DNA of 64,000 nt. It comes from Croceicoccus hydrothermalis. GTDB taxonomy: Bacteria; Pseudomonadota; Alphaproteobacteria; Sphingomonadales; Sphingomonadaceae. Below, piece by piece: positions 36,954-46,336 of the stretch. The position numbers and the translations under genes are program-made. Under the pieces are notes generated by a model. It was given only the letters and a program-made list of their open reading frames with translations, searched no databases and was not told where the DNA came from. The number at the start of each line of letters is the position of its first letter. Positions within the stretch are counted from its first letter, which is position 1. The DNA is taken from the NCBI RefSeq assembly GCF_022378335.1, contig NZ_JAIQCI010000007.1, positions 1-64,000 of the forward strand, in the 5' to 3' direction.

Positions 36954-39302
36954 ATGAATTCGCTTCTCAAACTCGCCATTCTCGGCGCGGTTTCCACCAT
37001 TCCGTATCAGCATGCACAGGCACAGGCTGCTGCGCAGCCGGGCAATACCGCGCTCGACAGCATGGTGTCCGAAAACGAAATTATCGTCACCTCGCAAAAG
37101 ATCGAGCAGCGGGCGGTGGACGTGCCGATCACCATTTCCGCCATCGAAGGCGCACAGATGGAGCGGCTCGGCGTCAGCGATCTCGACGAATTGTCGAATT
37201 ACGTCCCCGGCCTTAATATTCAGGAGCAGAGCGCCAACAATCCCGGCATCGTCATTCGCGGCATCACGTCCGATTCCGGTTCGGCGCAGCAGGGCCCGCG
37301 CGTCACGCTGTATTACAATGGCGCCGATATCTCGCGGTCGCGCGGATCGTATCAGGCAATCTACGACCTCGACCGGGTCGAGGTTATCAAGGGCCCGCAG
37401 GCGACGTTGTTCGGCACGGCATCGGCGGTCGGCGCGATCAGCCTCGTGTCCGCACGTCCCCGGCCCGGCTTTTCCGCGCAGATCACGGGCGGTTACGGCA
37501 ATTACGATCAGCGGCTCCTATCCGGCTACGTCAATGCGGGGTCGGATACCGTCGCGGGGCGCATCGCCTTCGAATCGCGCAAGCGTGACGGTTACGTCGA
37601 AAATCTCGCCGAATCGCAGGAAGACGATCTCTACGCGCAGGATCAGCTCGGCGTGCGGGGCTCGTTGCGGTTCACGCCGACGGACCGGCTCCTGATCGAC
37701 GTCATCGGCACTTACGACCGTCAACGCAATGGCGGCACGCCGTTCATCTCCGGCACGCTCCCGACCGAAGCTGGTCCGGCCGATCCGTTCGGTCCGGCCA
37801 ATCTCGGCGGCTCGCCCTATTCCGAAGAGTTTCTCGGCAATGATCAGCTTGGGCTGGTGCGCGATGTGTATGACGCCAATATCACCGCCTCTTACGAGCT
37901 TACCGACGATCTGACCTTCACCACGGTCAATGGCTATCGCGAGTTCGACAGCGCCGAAGTGTTCGACGCCGACGGTTCGGCCGCGCCCTTCCTCGAATTC
38001 GCGGAAATCGCCAAGGGCTGGCAATTCACGCATGAGGGCCGCTTCTCCTACGTCGATCCGATGTGGCGCGCGTCCTTTGGGTGGAACTTCTTTACCGAGG
38101 ATAACCGTCAGACCGTGCCCTTCGCAGGGGAAGAAGGCACGTTCCTGCAATGCCTGACCACGCTCGCGACGCCCAGCCCGCTGATCCCCGGCATTCCCTG
38201 CGTCGCAGCGGACGGGAGCGTACCCGCGGCCAGCGTGACCGAATTGCTGACCGGCGGCGCACTGACCGCGATCCCCTACACTTCGGTTTTCGAAAATCAG
38301 GGCCGCAATGATGCCTATTCCCTGTTTGCCGATGCCACATGGATACCGTCCTATGCTCTCGAACTGACGGCGGGCGCGCGCGTGCTGATCGAGGATCGGA
38401 CATCGGGCTATATCTCGGATGTTCCCGCATCGGTGCTTTCCGGATCGCCTTCGCTTGTCCCGGGGCAGGTCAGCACGTTCGGCGAAACCTACGAAGCAAC
38501 GCAAAGCTATGCCGCGTTCCTGCCGCGGTTCAATGCCCTTTACCGGGTCAACCCCGACGTCAATGTGTATGCCACCGTGTCGAAGGGGCGTCGTTCGCCG
38601 GTCGTGCAACTGGGCGCCCGCCGCCTGGCCGACGGGTCGAGCGCACCGAACCTCAATCTCGTGCCCGAAGAAACCGTGTGGAACTATGAAGCCGGGGTGA
38701 AGCTTGGCACGCCGATGGTGTCCGGTTCGCTGGGCGTCTATTATCAGAAATACGACGGTTTCCAGGTCAGCGTCCTTCAGACCGATGGCACCTCTCGCAC
38801 CGAAAGCGCGGGCACGGCGAGCAATCTGGGCGTGGAGGCGGAAATCAATCTGCGTCCGACAGACTGGCTGCGCGTCTTTGCCAATGTGGGCTATATCGAC
38901 GGCGGTATCGACGAAGGCAATGATTTCGCACCCCAGTTTTCCGGCGCTCGCTTCCGCCTGCAACCCGAATGGCAGTCTGCCGCCGGCTTCACCGTCGATG
39001 CGCCGCTGGGCAACGGGATGCGCCTGTTCGCGACGCCGTCGGTCACCTATCGCAGCCGCATCTTTTTCGAGGTCCCGAACGATCCCGCCATTTCGCAGGA
39101 GGCGGTGACCCTGCTGCATGCGAGGGCCGGGGTCAGCTTCGCCGATGACCGGTTCGAGCTTGCCGGTTTCGTGCGCAATGCCACGAACGAAAACTATCTC
39201 GTCGATGCGGGCAATACCGGCGGTTCGTTCGGCATCCCGACATTCATTCCGGCGGAGCCGCGCTTCTACGGCGTGCAACTGACCGCACGGATCGGCAATT
39301 GA
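36954..39302 (+). CDS. TonB-dependent receptor
   Basis: An outer-membrane receptor of 782 residues. Signal peptide 1-24 (LAILGAVSTIPYQHAQAQ), TonB-box-like EIIVTSQKIEQRA at 43-55, and a plug with VPITISAIEG, IQEQSANNPGIVIRGI and DRVEVIKGPQATLFG. This is the common catecholate/small-molecule type of plug. The barrel ends QLTARIGN rather than in a clear aromatic residue, slightly unusual. The next gene, a PhoD phosphatase, begins 11 bases on, so the pair may import and dephosphorylate a phosphoester. Substrate unknown. Confidence 0.92.
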   Translation: MNSLLKLAILGAVSTIPYQHAQAQAAAQPGNTALDSMVSENEIIVTSQKIEQRAVDVPITISAIEGAQMERLGVSDLDELSNYVPGLNIQEQSANNPGIVIRGITSDSGSAQQGPRVTLYYNGADISRSRGSYQAIYDLDRVEVIKGPQATLFGTASAVGAISLVSARPRPGFSAQITGGYGNYDQRLLSGYVNAGSDTVAGRIAFESRKRDGYVENLAESQEDDLYAQDQLGVRGSLRFTPTDRLLIDVIGTYDRQRNGGTPFISGTLPTEAGPADPFGPANLGGSPYSEEFLGNDQLGLVRDVYDANITASYELTDDLTFTTVNGYREFDSAEVFDADGSAAPFLEFAEIAKGWQFTHEGRFSYVDPMWRASFGWNFFTEDNRQTVPFAGEEGTFLQCLTTLATPSPLIPGIPCVAADGSVPAASVTELLTGGALTAIPYTSVFENQGRNDAYSLFADATWIPSYALELTAGARVLIEDRTSGYISDVPASVLSGSPSLVPGQVSTFGETYEATQSYAAFLPRFNALYRVNPDVNVYATVSKGRRSPVVQLGARRLADGSSAPNLNLVPEETVWNYEAGVKLGTPMVSGSLGVYYQKYDGFQVSVLQTDGTSRTESAGTASNLGVEAEINLRPTDWLRVFANVGYIDGGIDEGNDFAPQFSGARFRLQPEWQSAAGFTVDAPLGNGMRLFATPSVTYRSRIFFEVPNDPAISQEAVTLLHARAGVSFADDRFELAGFVRNATNENYLVDAGNTGGSFGIPTFIPAEPRFYGVQLTARIGN

Positions 39303-39313
39303 AAGGCGTAACG

Positions 39314-40990
39314 ATGGACAAGATCAAGCTGAACCGGCGCGGCGCGCTTGGGCTGTTCGGCGCTTCGGGCGCGGTTGCCTTGCCCGGCTGCACCACGATC
39401 GCACAAAAGGGCGCGCACACCGGCCCCGTGCAATTCGCCCATGGCGTGGCGAGCGGCGATCCGGCAACCGACGGCGCCGTGATCTGGACCCGCGCAACGA
39501 CCGGCGCCGATGCACGGGGCGATGTTCCCCTGCGCTGGCAGGTCGCGTTGCAAGCGGGCGGTCCGGAGGTGCAAAGCGGATCGGCAACTGCGGCGGTATC
39601 GGCGGATCGTACGGTAAAAGTCGAACTGACCGGCCTGGAGCCGGGGCGCGAATATTGGTACCGGTTCGAGGGGCCGGATGGCACGCTTTCGCCGGAGGGG
39701 CGCTTTCGCACGCTTCCCGTCGGCGCCGTCGACGAGGTCGTGCTCGCGCTTGCCTCGTGTCAGCTTTATCCCGGCGGTTTCTATAACGCCTATGCCCATA
39801 TGGCGGGGCTCGATCGGCTCGATGCCGTGCTGATGCTGGGCGATTATATCTACGAATATGGCGAGGACGGTTATGGCGGGGAGATCGGCCAGCGGATCGG
39901 CCGCGTGCCCGATCCCAGGCACGAGATCGTGTCGCTCGATGATTATCGCCGCCGCCATGCGCAGGTCAAGGCGGACCCCGATATGCAGGCGGCCCATGCG
40001 CGCGCGGCCTTCATTTGCGTGTGGGACGATCACGAGGTCGCCAATGACAGCTGGATCGGGGGCGCGGAAAATCATCAACCCGAAAACGAGGGTGACTGGA
40101 CCGCGCGCAAGGCTGCGGCGATGCAGGCCTATTTCGAGTGGATGCCCATCCGCGATCCCGCAAAGGGGCATACGCGCGAGGCAATCTTCCGCAGCTTCGA
40201 GTTCGGCGATCTTGCATCGCTGGCAATGCTGGAAACGCGGCTGATCGCACGTACAAAACAGGTGGAGTACGAAGGGGAACCGGGCGATGCGGAGGCATAT
40301 GCCGCATTGCTGAACGAGATCCGCCGCGAGGATCGCGAATTGCTGGGCAAGGACCAGCTGGCCTGGTTGCAAGGCGTGCTTTCCGCATCGGTCACAAGCG
40401 GCAAACCCTGGCAGCTTATCGGCAATCAGGTCGTCATGGCTCCGGTCAAGGGGCCGGACCTCGAACGTGCGATGGGCCCGACGGGATATCAGACGTTCCT
40501 TGGCAAGCTGCCCCCGCAATGGAGCAAGCCGGTCGCAGATGCGCAGGTCGCATATCGCGCCGGTGTGCCGTTCAATCTGGACGGGTGGGACGGTTACCCC
40601 GCCGCCCGTCGGCGCCTTTACGAAACCTTCCGCAAGAGCGGCTCGACCCCTCTCGTCCTGGCGGGTGACAGCCATGCCGGATGGGCGAACAACCTTCGCG
40701 ACGATTCAGGCCGGCTGGTGGCGCTGGAAAACGGTTGCACGGCGATCAGCAGCCCGTCTTACGGTTCGCTATTGCCCGGTTTCGGACGTTTCATCGAACA
40801 GGCAAACGAGCATGTCGCCTACTGCAATCAGGACGCCAAGGGCTATACGCTGATGACGCTCAAACCGGATCAGGCGCGCACCGATTTCGTCACTGTCGAT
40901 ACGATTTTCGAACGGCGGGCCGATGCCCGCATCGACCGCTCCTTCACAGCCGCGCCGGGCGCATCCTTCGGACCGTGGCGAAGCGTTTAA
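39314..40990 (+). CDS. phoD: PhoD-family alkaline phosphatase/phosphodiesterase
   Basis: A 558-residue Tat-exported phosphatase of the PhoD family, which releases phosphate from mono- and diesters in the periplasm. The Tat leader is LNRRGALGLFGASG. An N-terminal fibronectin-like domain (QFAHGVASGDPATDGAVIWTR) leads to the metallophosphatase core: LASCQLY, LMLGDYIYEYGED, CVWDDHEVANDSWIG and LAGDSHAGWA. I chose the ATG at 39314 with GAAAGG upstream; a TTG at 39299 overlapping the receptor stop is the alternative. Pairing with the TBDR suggests scavenging of organic phosphate. Confidence 0.92.
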   Translation: MDKIKLNRRGALGLFGASGAVALPGCTTIAQKGAHTGPVQFAHGVASGDPATDGAVIWTRATTGADARGDVPLRWQVALQAGGPEVQSGSATAAVSADRTVKVELTGLEPGREYWYRFEGPDGTLSPEGRFRTLPVGAVDEVVLALASCQLYPGGFYNAYAHMAGLDRLDAVLMLGDYIYEYGEDGYGGEIGQRIGRVPDPRHEIVSLDDYRRRHAQVKADPDMQAAHARAAFICVWDDHEVANDSWIGGAENHQPENEGDWTARKAAAMQAYFEWMPIRDPAKGHTREAIFRSFEFGDLASLAMLETRLIARTKQVEYEGEPGDAEAYAALLNEIRREDRELLGKDQLAWLQGVLSASVTSGKPWQLIGNQVVMAPVKGPDLERAMGPTGYQTFLGKLPPQWSKPVADAQVAYRAGVPFNLDGWDGYPAARRRLYETFRKSGSTPLVLAGDSHAGWANNLRDDSGRLVALENGCTAISSPSYGSLLPGFGRFIEQANEHVAYCNQDAKGYTLMTLKPDQARTDFVTVDTIFERRADARIDRSFTAAPGASFGPWRSV

Positions 40991-41394
40991 GGCTGAACGA
41001 CCATATGTCCGTCGATTTCCGCAGATAGACGGACGAGAGGAAAATGGTGGAGCGGGACAGGGGCGGCACATGGCCCGAACCGAGGCATCAGCAGACCCGT
41101 TCCGCCATTTTCGTTCGTCGCGCGAGGTCGTCCGCCTTCTGACCAGGATAAATGTTTATTTTTCGTTGTCTTACAGAACTTTGAAAGTCTTCGGAGCGAA
41201 CGCGGGATCGATCCGAGCCACATGACATTGCGGTCGTGACGGAACAGGTTTGGTCCGGTGTTCGCACCGAACACCGGCCGTCGATCACGAAGGTGAGGGG
41301 CGCGAACGCTACGTCGATAAAAAGAGGATCGAGACCGCGGCGCTACGTTCGACGACGGATGCGCTGAAAAATGGCGCTGCGTTCGAGCATGGCG
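40991..41394. other. Intergenic stretch between convergent genes
   Basis: About 400 bases separate phoD from the end of the GGDEF-EAL gene. The only structure found is the strong inverted repeat at 41255-41277. No coding region is supported. Confidence 0.55.
41255..41277. repeat. Perfect inverted repeat between convergent genes
   Basis: CCGGTGTTCG (41255-41264) and CGAACACCGG (41268-41277) form a 10-base perfect stem with a three-base loop. It lies between convergent transcripts but lacks a T run on either side, so it may be a Rho-assisted stop or an RNA-stabilising hairpin. Confidence 0.55.
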
Positions 41395-43281
41395 TTACAG
41401 ACCGCCCGCGCCACTGGAAAGCATAGGGTACCGGGATGATCCACCCTGAAAATTCATCAACGCCTGTTCGGACATGGGGTGCGAAAAATAGAAGCCCTGT
41501 AATTCATCGGCTCCAACCCGGATCAGATAGTCGCGCTGAAACGCGGTTTCGACACCCTCCGCGGTCACCTGAATGCCCATCGAATGCGCGAGCTGTATGA
41601 CCGCTTCGATAATGGCCCCGGACTCTGTATCGGTTTCCAATCCCGCCACGAACGCGCGGTCGATCTTGACGCGGTCAACCGAAACGCGGTGAAGGTGCCG
41701 CAATGATGAATAACCTGTACCAAAATCGTCTAAGGAAACCTGCAATCCCGCAGCACGCAATTCCTTCAGGCGGCTTGTACCTTGCCCCTCGATGTCGAAC
41801 AGGGTCGTCTCTGTGACCTCGAGCTCGATCCGCGCTGGAAGCACCGCAAACTCTTCGGTCATGGCGATAACCCTCTCGACGAAGCTGGCGTCGTGCAATT
41901 GAGCGGGCGACAGGTTCACCGCAACTGAAAGTTCCGGCCAGCGGCGCGCGAAGGCAAAAGCCTCGCGCAAAACCCAGGTCCCGATCGGCCTCATAAGACC
42001 GGTTTCCTCCGCAATCGGAACGAAGATGTCCGGCGAAATGGGGCGGTTTTCCATCTTCCAGCGGAGCAATGCTTCGACACCGGTAAGGGCCCCAAGATGA
42101 TCGACCTTGGGTTGATAGATTAGCTCGAAGCCGGTCCCTGCATCCAGCGTGTCGCGAAGCGCCTGTTCGATGTTGGCGCGATCGCGCACCTGCATCTCGA
42201 AATCGTAGTTAAAGACCTTGAAGCCATTACGCCCCGCCGCTTTCACCGTATAAAGGGCAATGTCGGCCCGGCGCACGAGATCTTCGCCATCGCCCTGGCC
42301 TTCCTCCGCGTTCGCCACACCGATACTGACGCCGACATGCGCCACACCGTTCGCTATTCGAAAAGGTTCCTGCACGGTTTCGAGGATACGGGTGCAAAGC
42401 GCGTCCGCATTCTCGATCGAGGCAGACTCTCCCTCGAGCATGACCGCGAATTCGTCGCCGCCAAGCCTGGCCACGAGCGTGCCGGGCTGACTTACCTTCA
42501 GCAGGCGTGCGGCGAATTGCCGCAGCAAAGCATCTCCCGCCTGATGCCCAAGCGTGTCGTTAACCTGCTTGAACCGGTCCAGATCCATATAAAGGATACA
42601 TACGGGCGTTTGCGCGATCGCCAGCGCGTGCAGCGCCTTGGTCGCGCCTCTGCGATTTGGCAAGCCCGTCAGGCTGTCGGTTACGGCGGCACGCTCGATC
42701 ACCGCGTTTTGTTCCGCCATCGATCGAACGCGGGAATAGGATGCAAGCGATGTGCTGATGGTAAAGCCGACACAGAACAAAAGACCGATTTCGAACAATA
42801 TGAGTTCGCTGCCCGTCAGAACCGGATGAACAAGCGGCACGACCACCATTGTCCCGACCATGACGATGTTGCCCATCACCACCGCGAGATAGGACTGAAA
42901 TATGAAACGCTGCGTATAAAGAAGCTGTCCAACCCATAGCGCCATCGCGACGAGCGGATGTTCCGAATTCGAATTCGTGTCCGGCGTATACCAGAAGAAT
43001 ACACCCAACGCCGCCCATGCCGGCATGGTGGCCGCACCCGAAAAAATGTAACCTATCATCTCGCCGCGGGTAAGCTCGCGATGCATGGCTGGACGGGTAC
43101 TGATCCAGGTCCATGCTTCGCAAAGCAGAAGTGCGACAAGCCATAGCATCGCATGGGCAAAGCCGATCGCAGACACGCTGAGCATGGCCAGTATGATCGC
43201 AACCGGAATACGAAACCGACCGGCAATATGCTGAAGACGTGCAATTGCCGTTATATCGGCCGCGACCAGAATGCGCCCCAT
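41395..43281 (-). CDS. Membrane GGDEF-EAL protein (cyclic-di-GMP turnover)
   Basis: A 628-residue inner-membrane protein. Residues 20-180 form about six or seven membrane helices of a MASE-like sensor. A GGDEF cyclase domain follows with intact GGDEF at 274-278 and DSLTGLPNRRG before it; the inhibitory RxxD site is absent (QPGT in its place). The EAL phosphodiesterase domain has VEALLRW (Glu403) and the loop DDFGTGYSS with KIDRAF, so both activities look possible. It starts two bases after the stop of the PF10118-type gene, so the two are probably one transcript. The signal sensed is unknown. Confidence 0.93.
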   Translation of the reverse strand: MGRILVAADITAIARLQHIAGRFRIPVAIILAMLSVSAIGFAHAMLWLVALLLCEAWTWISTRPAMHRELTRGEMIGYIFSGAATMPAWAALGVFFWYTPDTNSNSEHPLVAMALWVGQLLYTQRFIFQSYLAVVMGNIVMVGTMVVVPLVHPVLTGSELILFEIGLLFCVGFTISTSLASYSRVRSMAEQNAVIERAAVTDSLTGLPNRRGATKALHALAIAQTPVCILYMDLDRFKQVNDTLGHQAGDALLRQFAARLLKVSQPGTLVARLGGDEFAVMLEGESASIENADALCTRILETVQEPFRIANGVAHVGVSIGVANAEEGQGDGEDLVRRADIALYTVKAAGRNGFKVFNYDFEMQVRDRANIEQALRDTLDAGTGFELIYQPKVDHLGALTGVEALLRWKMENRPISPDIFVPIAEETGLMRPIGTWVLREAFAFARRWPELSVAVNLSPAQLHDASFVERVIAMTEEFAVLPARIELEVTETTLFDIEGQGTSRLKELRAAGLQVSLDDFGTGYSSLRHLHRVSVDRVKIDRAFVAGLETDTESGAIIEAVIQLAHSMGIQVTAEGVETAFQRDYLIRVGADELQGFYFSHPMSEQALMNFQGGSSRYPMLSSGAGGL

Positions 43282-43283
43282 CG

Positions 43284-44156
43284 CTATGGTCTTGCTGTTC
43301 TTGCGCTGCGCAGCGGGTCACCTTGCGTCAGTTCGTCCGCGGCTTTGTGCATCAACATGCGATCGTCGATCTGCCAGGGATGAAACCCCGGTTTGAACCA
43401 TCGCCAATATCCGGGCAAAATGCTCCAGAGAAGGCCCCGCCGCCCCAGAAGACATTTCGCAACACGCCGCCAGATCATCCACGGCGGAAGCTTATCCTGC
43501 CTGAAAAGGTCGTTCATGTTGCGTCCGACGACCGGAAAAAGGACGACGCTGCCCTCCATCATGGCGGCGATACGAAAGAGATAGCGGCGGGGGCGGGACC
43601 AGGATTTCGTCGCTGCTTGGAACGTGTCGAACGCAACCGCCTTATGCTCGATTTCTTCCAGAGCATGCCATCGCCACAACGCGCGAACGGATGCAGGCGC
43701 GCGCATGAAACGGTCTTCATTCGTAAGCACCTCATGCGCGAGCAAGGCGGTGAAATGTTCCAAGGCCATAGTCAGGCCGACTTGGCGTAACGGCGTTCGT
43801 TTCCGAAAAGGTGCCAGCGTGCGACGCGTGCGTTCGGTCATGTTCGCAATCGTATACCCGCTTTGCCTGATAAGCCGGTTAAGCTTGAGATGCTCGCGCG
43901 TGTGCAGCGCTTCCTGAACGATGAAGCGGTCGATATTTTCGGCCATGCTGCTGTCGACGCAATGGCGGTAACGGCGCACACTATCGATGAAGAATTTTTC
44001 GCCGAGCGGAAATGTGCCGGACAATGCGCTGAACAGAACGCTCGGGACCGGATCCCCTCCTATGTACCAGCGTGCCGCGTTTCCATCGTGACGAAAGCGA
44101 TGATCCCGCGGCACGAGACCGATCGGTTCTTTCAGGTCTGATGCCATGCCGCTCAT
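43284..44156 (-). CDS. PF10118-type predicted metal-dependent hydrolase
   Basis: A 290-residue cytoplasmic protein resembling the Pfam family PF10118. Helical segments carry paired acidic and histidine residues of a ferritin-like metal site: IVQEALHTREHLKLN, MALEHFTALLAHE and WRWHALEEIEHKAVAFD. These fit a dinuclear iron or manganese site, but the reaction is not established. The ATG at 44156 is followed by a second one (MSGMA), either of which could start. It is divergent from ompW and upstream of the GGDEF-EAL gene with only two bases between. Confidence 0.8.
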   Translation of the reverse strand: MSGMASDLKEPIGLVPRDHRFRHDGNAARWYIGGDPVPSVLFSALSGTFPLGEKFFIDSVRRYRHCVDSSMAENIDRFIVQEALHTREHLKLNRLIRQSGYTIANMTERTRRTLAPFRKRTPLRQVGLTMALEHFTALLAHEVLTNEDRFMRAPASVRALWRWHALEEIEHKAVAFDTFQAATKSWSRPRRYLFRIAAMMEGSVVLFPVVGRNMNDLFRQDKLPPWMIWRRVAKCLLGRRGLLWSILPGYWRWFKPGFHPWQIDDRMLMHKAADELTQGDPLRSARTARP

Positions 44157-44277
44157 GACGCCGACTCGTAAGCGCGGCGTCTTAAACAGACGTAAATGAC
44201 CGGCTCACACATGGAATATTTCACCGAAAATTAAGAGCTTAGGCGATATTCGGGACCGATCAGGGGGCATACCGATT

Positions 44278-44934
44278 ATGAGACTGAGCCGGGCTTTTCT
44301 TCTTGTTCCTGTCGCTGTGGCAGGATCGACCGTCAGTGCGCAGGCACAGAACGCCGCAAACGAGGATGAGTGGTTCATTCAAATCGGCGCGGCGCGCGTC
44401 GAACTCGCGGAAGAGGCGGAGGTGACCATAGCAGGCACCGAATTGCCAAATGCCGGTATCGATATGAATGCGTGCTATACCGCCGTGGCGGAGCTAGGCT
44501 GTCGCATCAAGCCTGCGATTGCGCTCACGCTGGCGGTGGGTGTGCCTGTCAAGCAGGCGATAAACGGTGCGGAAACGTTGGCGCCCTATGGAAAGCTGAC
44601 CTCCGTGACCTACGGCCCGGCCGCGGCGATGGTTCAATGGCATCCGTTTCGGTTTGGACGTCTCGACCCGTATGTCGGGGCAGGGGCCGCGTATTCGCAT
44701 GTGTGCGACGCGCAGGACGGAACGCTGACGAACCTGAATGCGAGCGATGATATCGGCCCTGCTTTTCAAATCGGTATGGCAGTGAATATCGGACCATCTG
44801 CTGCCATGTTCGTGGATGCCAAAAAAGCCTTTCTGAATACGGAATTGAAAGGATCACTCGGACCTGTGCCGGTTGAAGGGCGTCTGAGCCTTGATCCTTT
44901 GGTTCTTCAACGCGGGCTTAAGCTTCGGATGTAA
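44278..44934 (+). CDS. OmpW-family outer-membrane protein
   Basis: A 218-residue eight-stranded outer-membrane barrel of the OmpW type, about the family's usual size. The signal peptide is 1-23 (VAGSTVSAQAQ). Characteristic segments are LTLAVGVPVKQAI, the central GKLTSVTYGPAAAMVQWHPF and LDPYVGAGAAYSH, and VFVDAKKAFL-like text near the end. OmpW proteins pass small hydrophobic compounds across the outer membrane. It has its own promoter region divergent from the PF10118-type gene. Confidence 0.9.
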   Translation: MRLSRAFLLVPVAVAGSTVSAQAQNAANEDEWFIQIGAARVELAEEAEVTIAGTELPNAGIDMNACYTAVAELGCRIKPAIALTLAVGVPVKQAINGAETLAPYGKLTSVTYGPAAAMVQWHPFRFGRLDPYVGAGAAYSHVCDAQDGTLTNLNASDDIGPAFQIGMAVNIGPSAAMFVDAKKAFLNTELKGSLGPVPVEGRLSLDPLVLQRGLKLRM

Positions 44935-45171
44935 TGACGCATTCTGTAGCGAAAGCTGCAAACCGTTTCGCCAGTCACCCTTCCGCGGCACCGACCTCAG
45001 CCGCATAATGGTCAGGCATTGGTGGAACAATCTCGGTCAGATGGGCGCACCGGACATTCGCCGGCAACGGGTCAGCCTTGACCGGGCCGCGTCATCGCCG
45101 AAGTCTGCAACGCGTCAAAGCGATCTGTCAGCCGCCAAGAATCTACAACTTTAACGCAATTTTCAGACCCC

Positions 45172-45191
45172 CTCGCATATAAAATTGCGAG
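45172..45191 (+). promoter_or_regulatory. Hairpin at the ribosome binding site of the FIST gene
   Basis: CTCGCA (45172-45177) and TGCGAG (45186-45191) are perfect 6-base arms around an AT-rich 8-base loop. The right arm enters the Shine-Dalgarno GAGGAGG (about 45189-45195) of the ATG at 45203, so a folded leader would partly mask it. Confidence 0.4.
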
Positions 45192-45202
45192 GAGGACGTT
45201 AT

Positions 45203-46336
45203 ATGTGGGTTCGTCAATTCGATCCAGGTGACGATGACGTAAAACGCGGTTTCCCATCGAATCCGGACCTTGTTCTAATTTTCGCCACCACCGCGGATCT
45301 ACGCAATTCCGCATGGACGGGCCGTATCCGCTATGAATTTCCCGATACGCATGTCGTCGGTTGCAGCTCGGGCACGATGGTGGCCGGGGACGTCATCGAT
45401 GACGTGGATCCGGTGGGCGTGGCCATCGGTTTTCGAGATACGCGCCTGAAAGTCGTCACGCAGTCGATACGGCCCGGCGGGGATGACAGGGATAGCGGTG
45501 CCATGCTCGGTCAATCGCTCAGCGCGCCCGATCTGGTGGCGGTATTCCTCTTGTTGGACGGTTTGTCGGGCAATGCCAGCGCGCTCGTCAACGGGCTACG
45601 CGACACGGTTGGCGAAGGGGTTGCGATCAGCGGCGGATTGGCCGGGGACGGCGATCGCTTTCGGGATACCGTCGTTCTGGTTGGTGGTGAGGCGCTGTCC
45701 GATACCGTCGTTGCCATCGGCTTCTACGGCAGTTCGCTGCGCCTTTCGCATGGCTCGGAAGGTGGTTGGGACACTTTCGGCCCGACCCGGACGATCAGCC
45801 GGTCGTCAGGAACGTCGCTCTTCGAAGTGGACGGGGCGGCGGCACTCGCATTGTATGAGCGTTATCTGGGTGAAGAAGCCGCTAACCTGCCGGCATCGGG
45901 TCTGTTGTTTCCGCTCGAAATATGGGACGCAGACAATCCGGGCACCAAACTGGTGCGTACGTTGACCGGCATCGATCGCGAAACGGGGGCCATGATTTTT
46001 GCCGGCGACATGCCAGAAGGATGGCAGGCCCGCCTCATGCATGGTTCAGTCGAAGGGCTGGTTTCCGGTGCCAATCGCGCCGCCACCAAGGCCGTAGCTC
46101 ATTTCGGTGCCGTTACGGGGGATGTCCTGTGCCTCATGGTGAGTTGTGTCGGACGCCGTCTGATGATGGGGCAGCGCGCCGAGGATGAGGTAGAGGAAGT
46201 TTTCGCACAGCTTCCCAAGGGAACGGTCCTGAGCGGGTTTTTCTCCTATGGCGAGATCGCCCCGCATAAAACGACCAATCAGCCATGTCTGCATAACCAG
46301 ACGATGACGCTCACGCTTCTGGGCGAAGCGGCTTGA
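45203..46336 (+). CDS. FIST-domain signal-transduction protein
   Basis: A 377-residue protein with the FIST N and FIST C sensory domains, thought to bind small ligands such as amino acids. Visible marks: LVLIFATTADL, THVVGCSSGTMVAG near 50-65, VAISGGLAGDG, and the C-terminal PKGTVLSGFFSYGEIAP motif. There are no membrane helices. The ATG at 45203 has GGAGG; a TTG 18 bases earlier is not needed. Its stop overlaps the TTG start of the next GGDEF-EAL gene by four bases, so the sensor probably feeds that c-di-GMP enzyme. Confidence 0.92.
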   Translation: MWVRQFDPGDDDVKRGFPSNPDLVLIFATTADLRNSAWTGRIRYEFPDTHVVGCSSGTMVAGDVIDDVDPVGVAIGFRDTRLKVVTQSIRPGGDDRDSGAMLGQSLSAPDLVAVFLLLDGLSGNASALVNGLRDTVGEGVAISGGLAGDGDRFRDTVVLVGGEALSDTVVAIGFYGSSLRLSHGSEGGWDTFGPTRTISRSSGTSLFEVDGAAALALYERYLGEEAANLPASGLLFPLEIWDADNPGTKLVRTLTGIDRETGAMIFAGDMPEGWQARLMHGSVEGLVSGANRAATKAVAHFGAVTGDVLCLMVSCVGRRLMMGQRAEDEVEEVFAQLPKGTVLSGFFSYGEIAPHKTTNQPCLHNQTMTLTLLGEAA

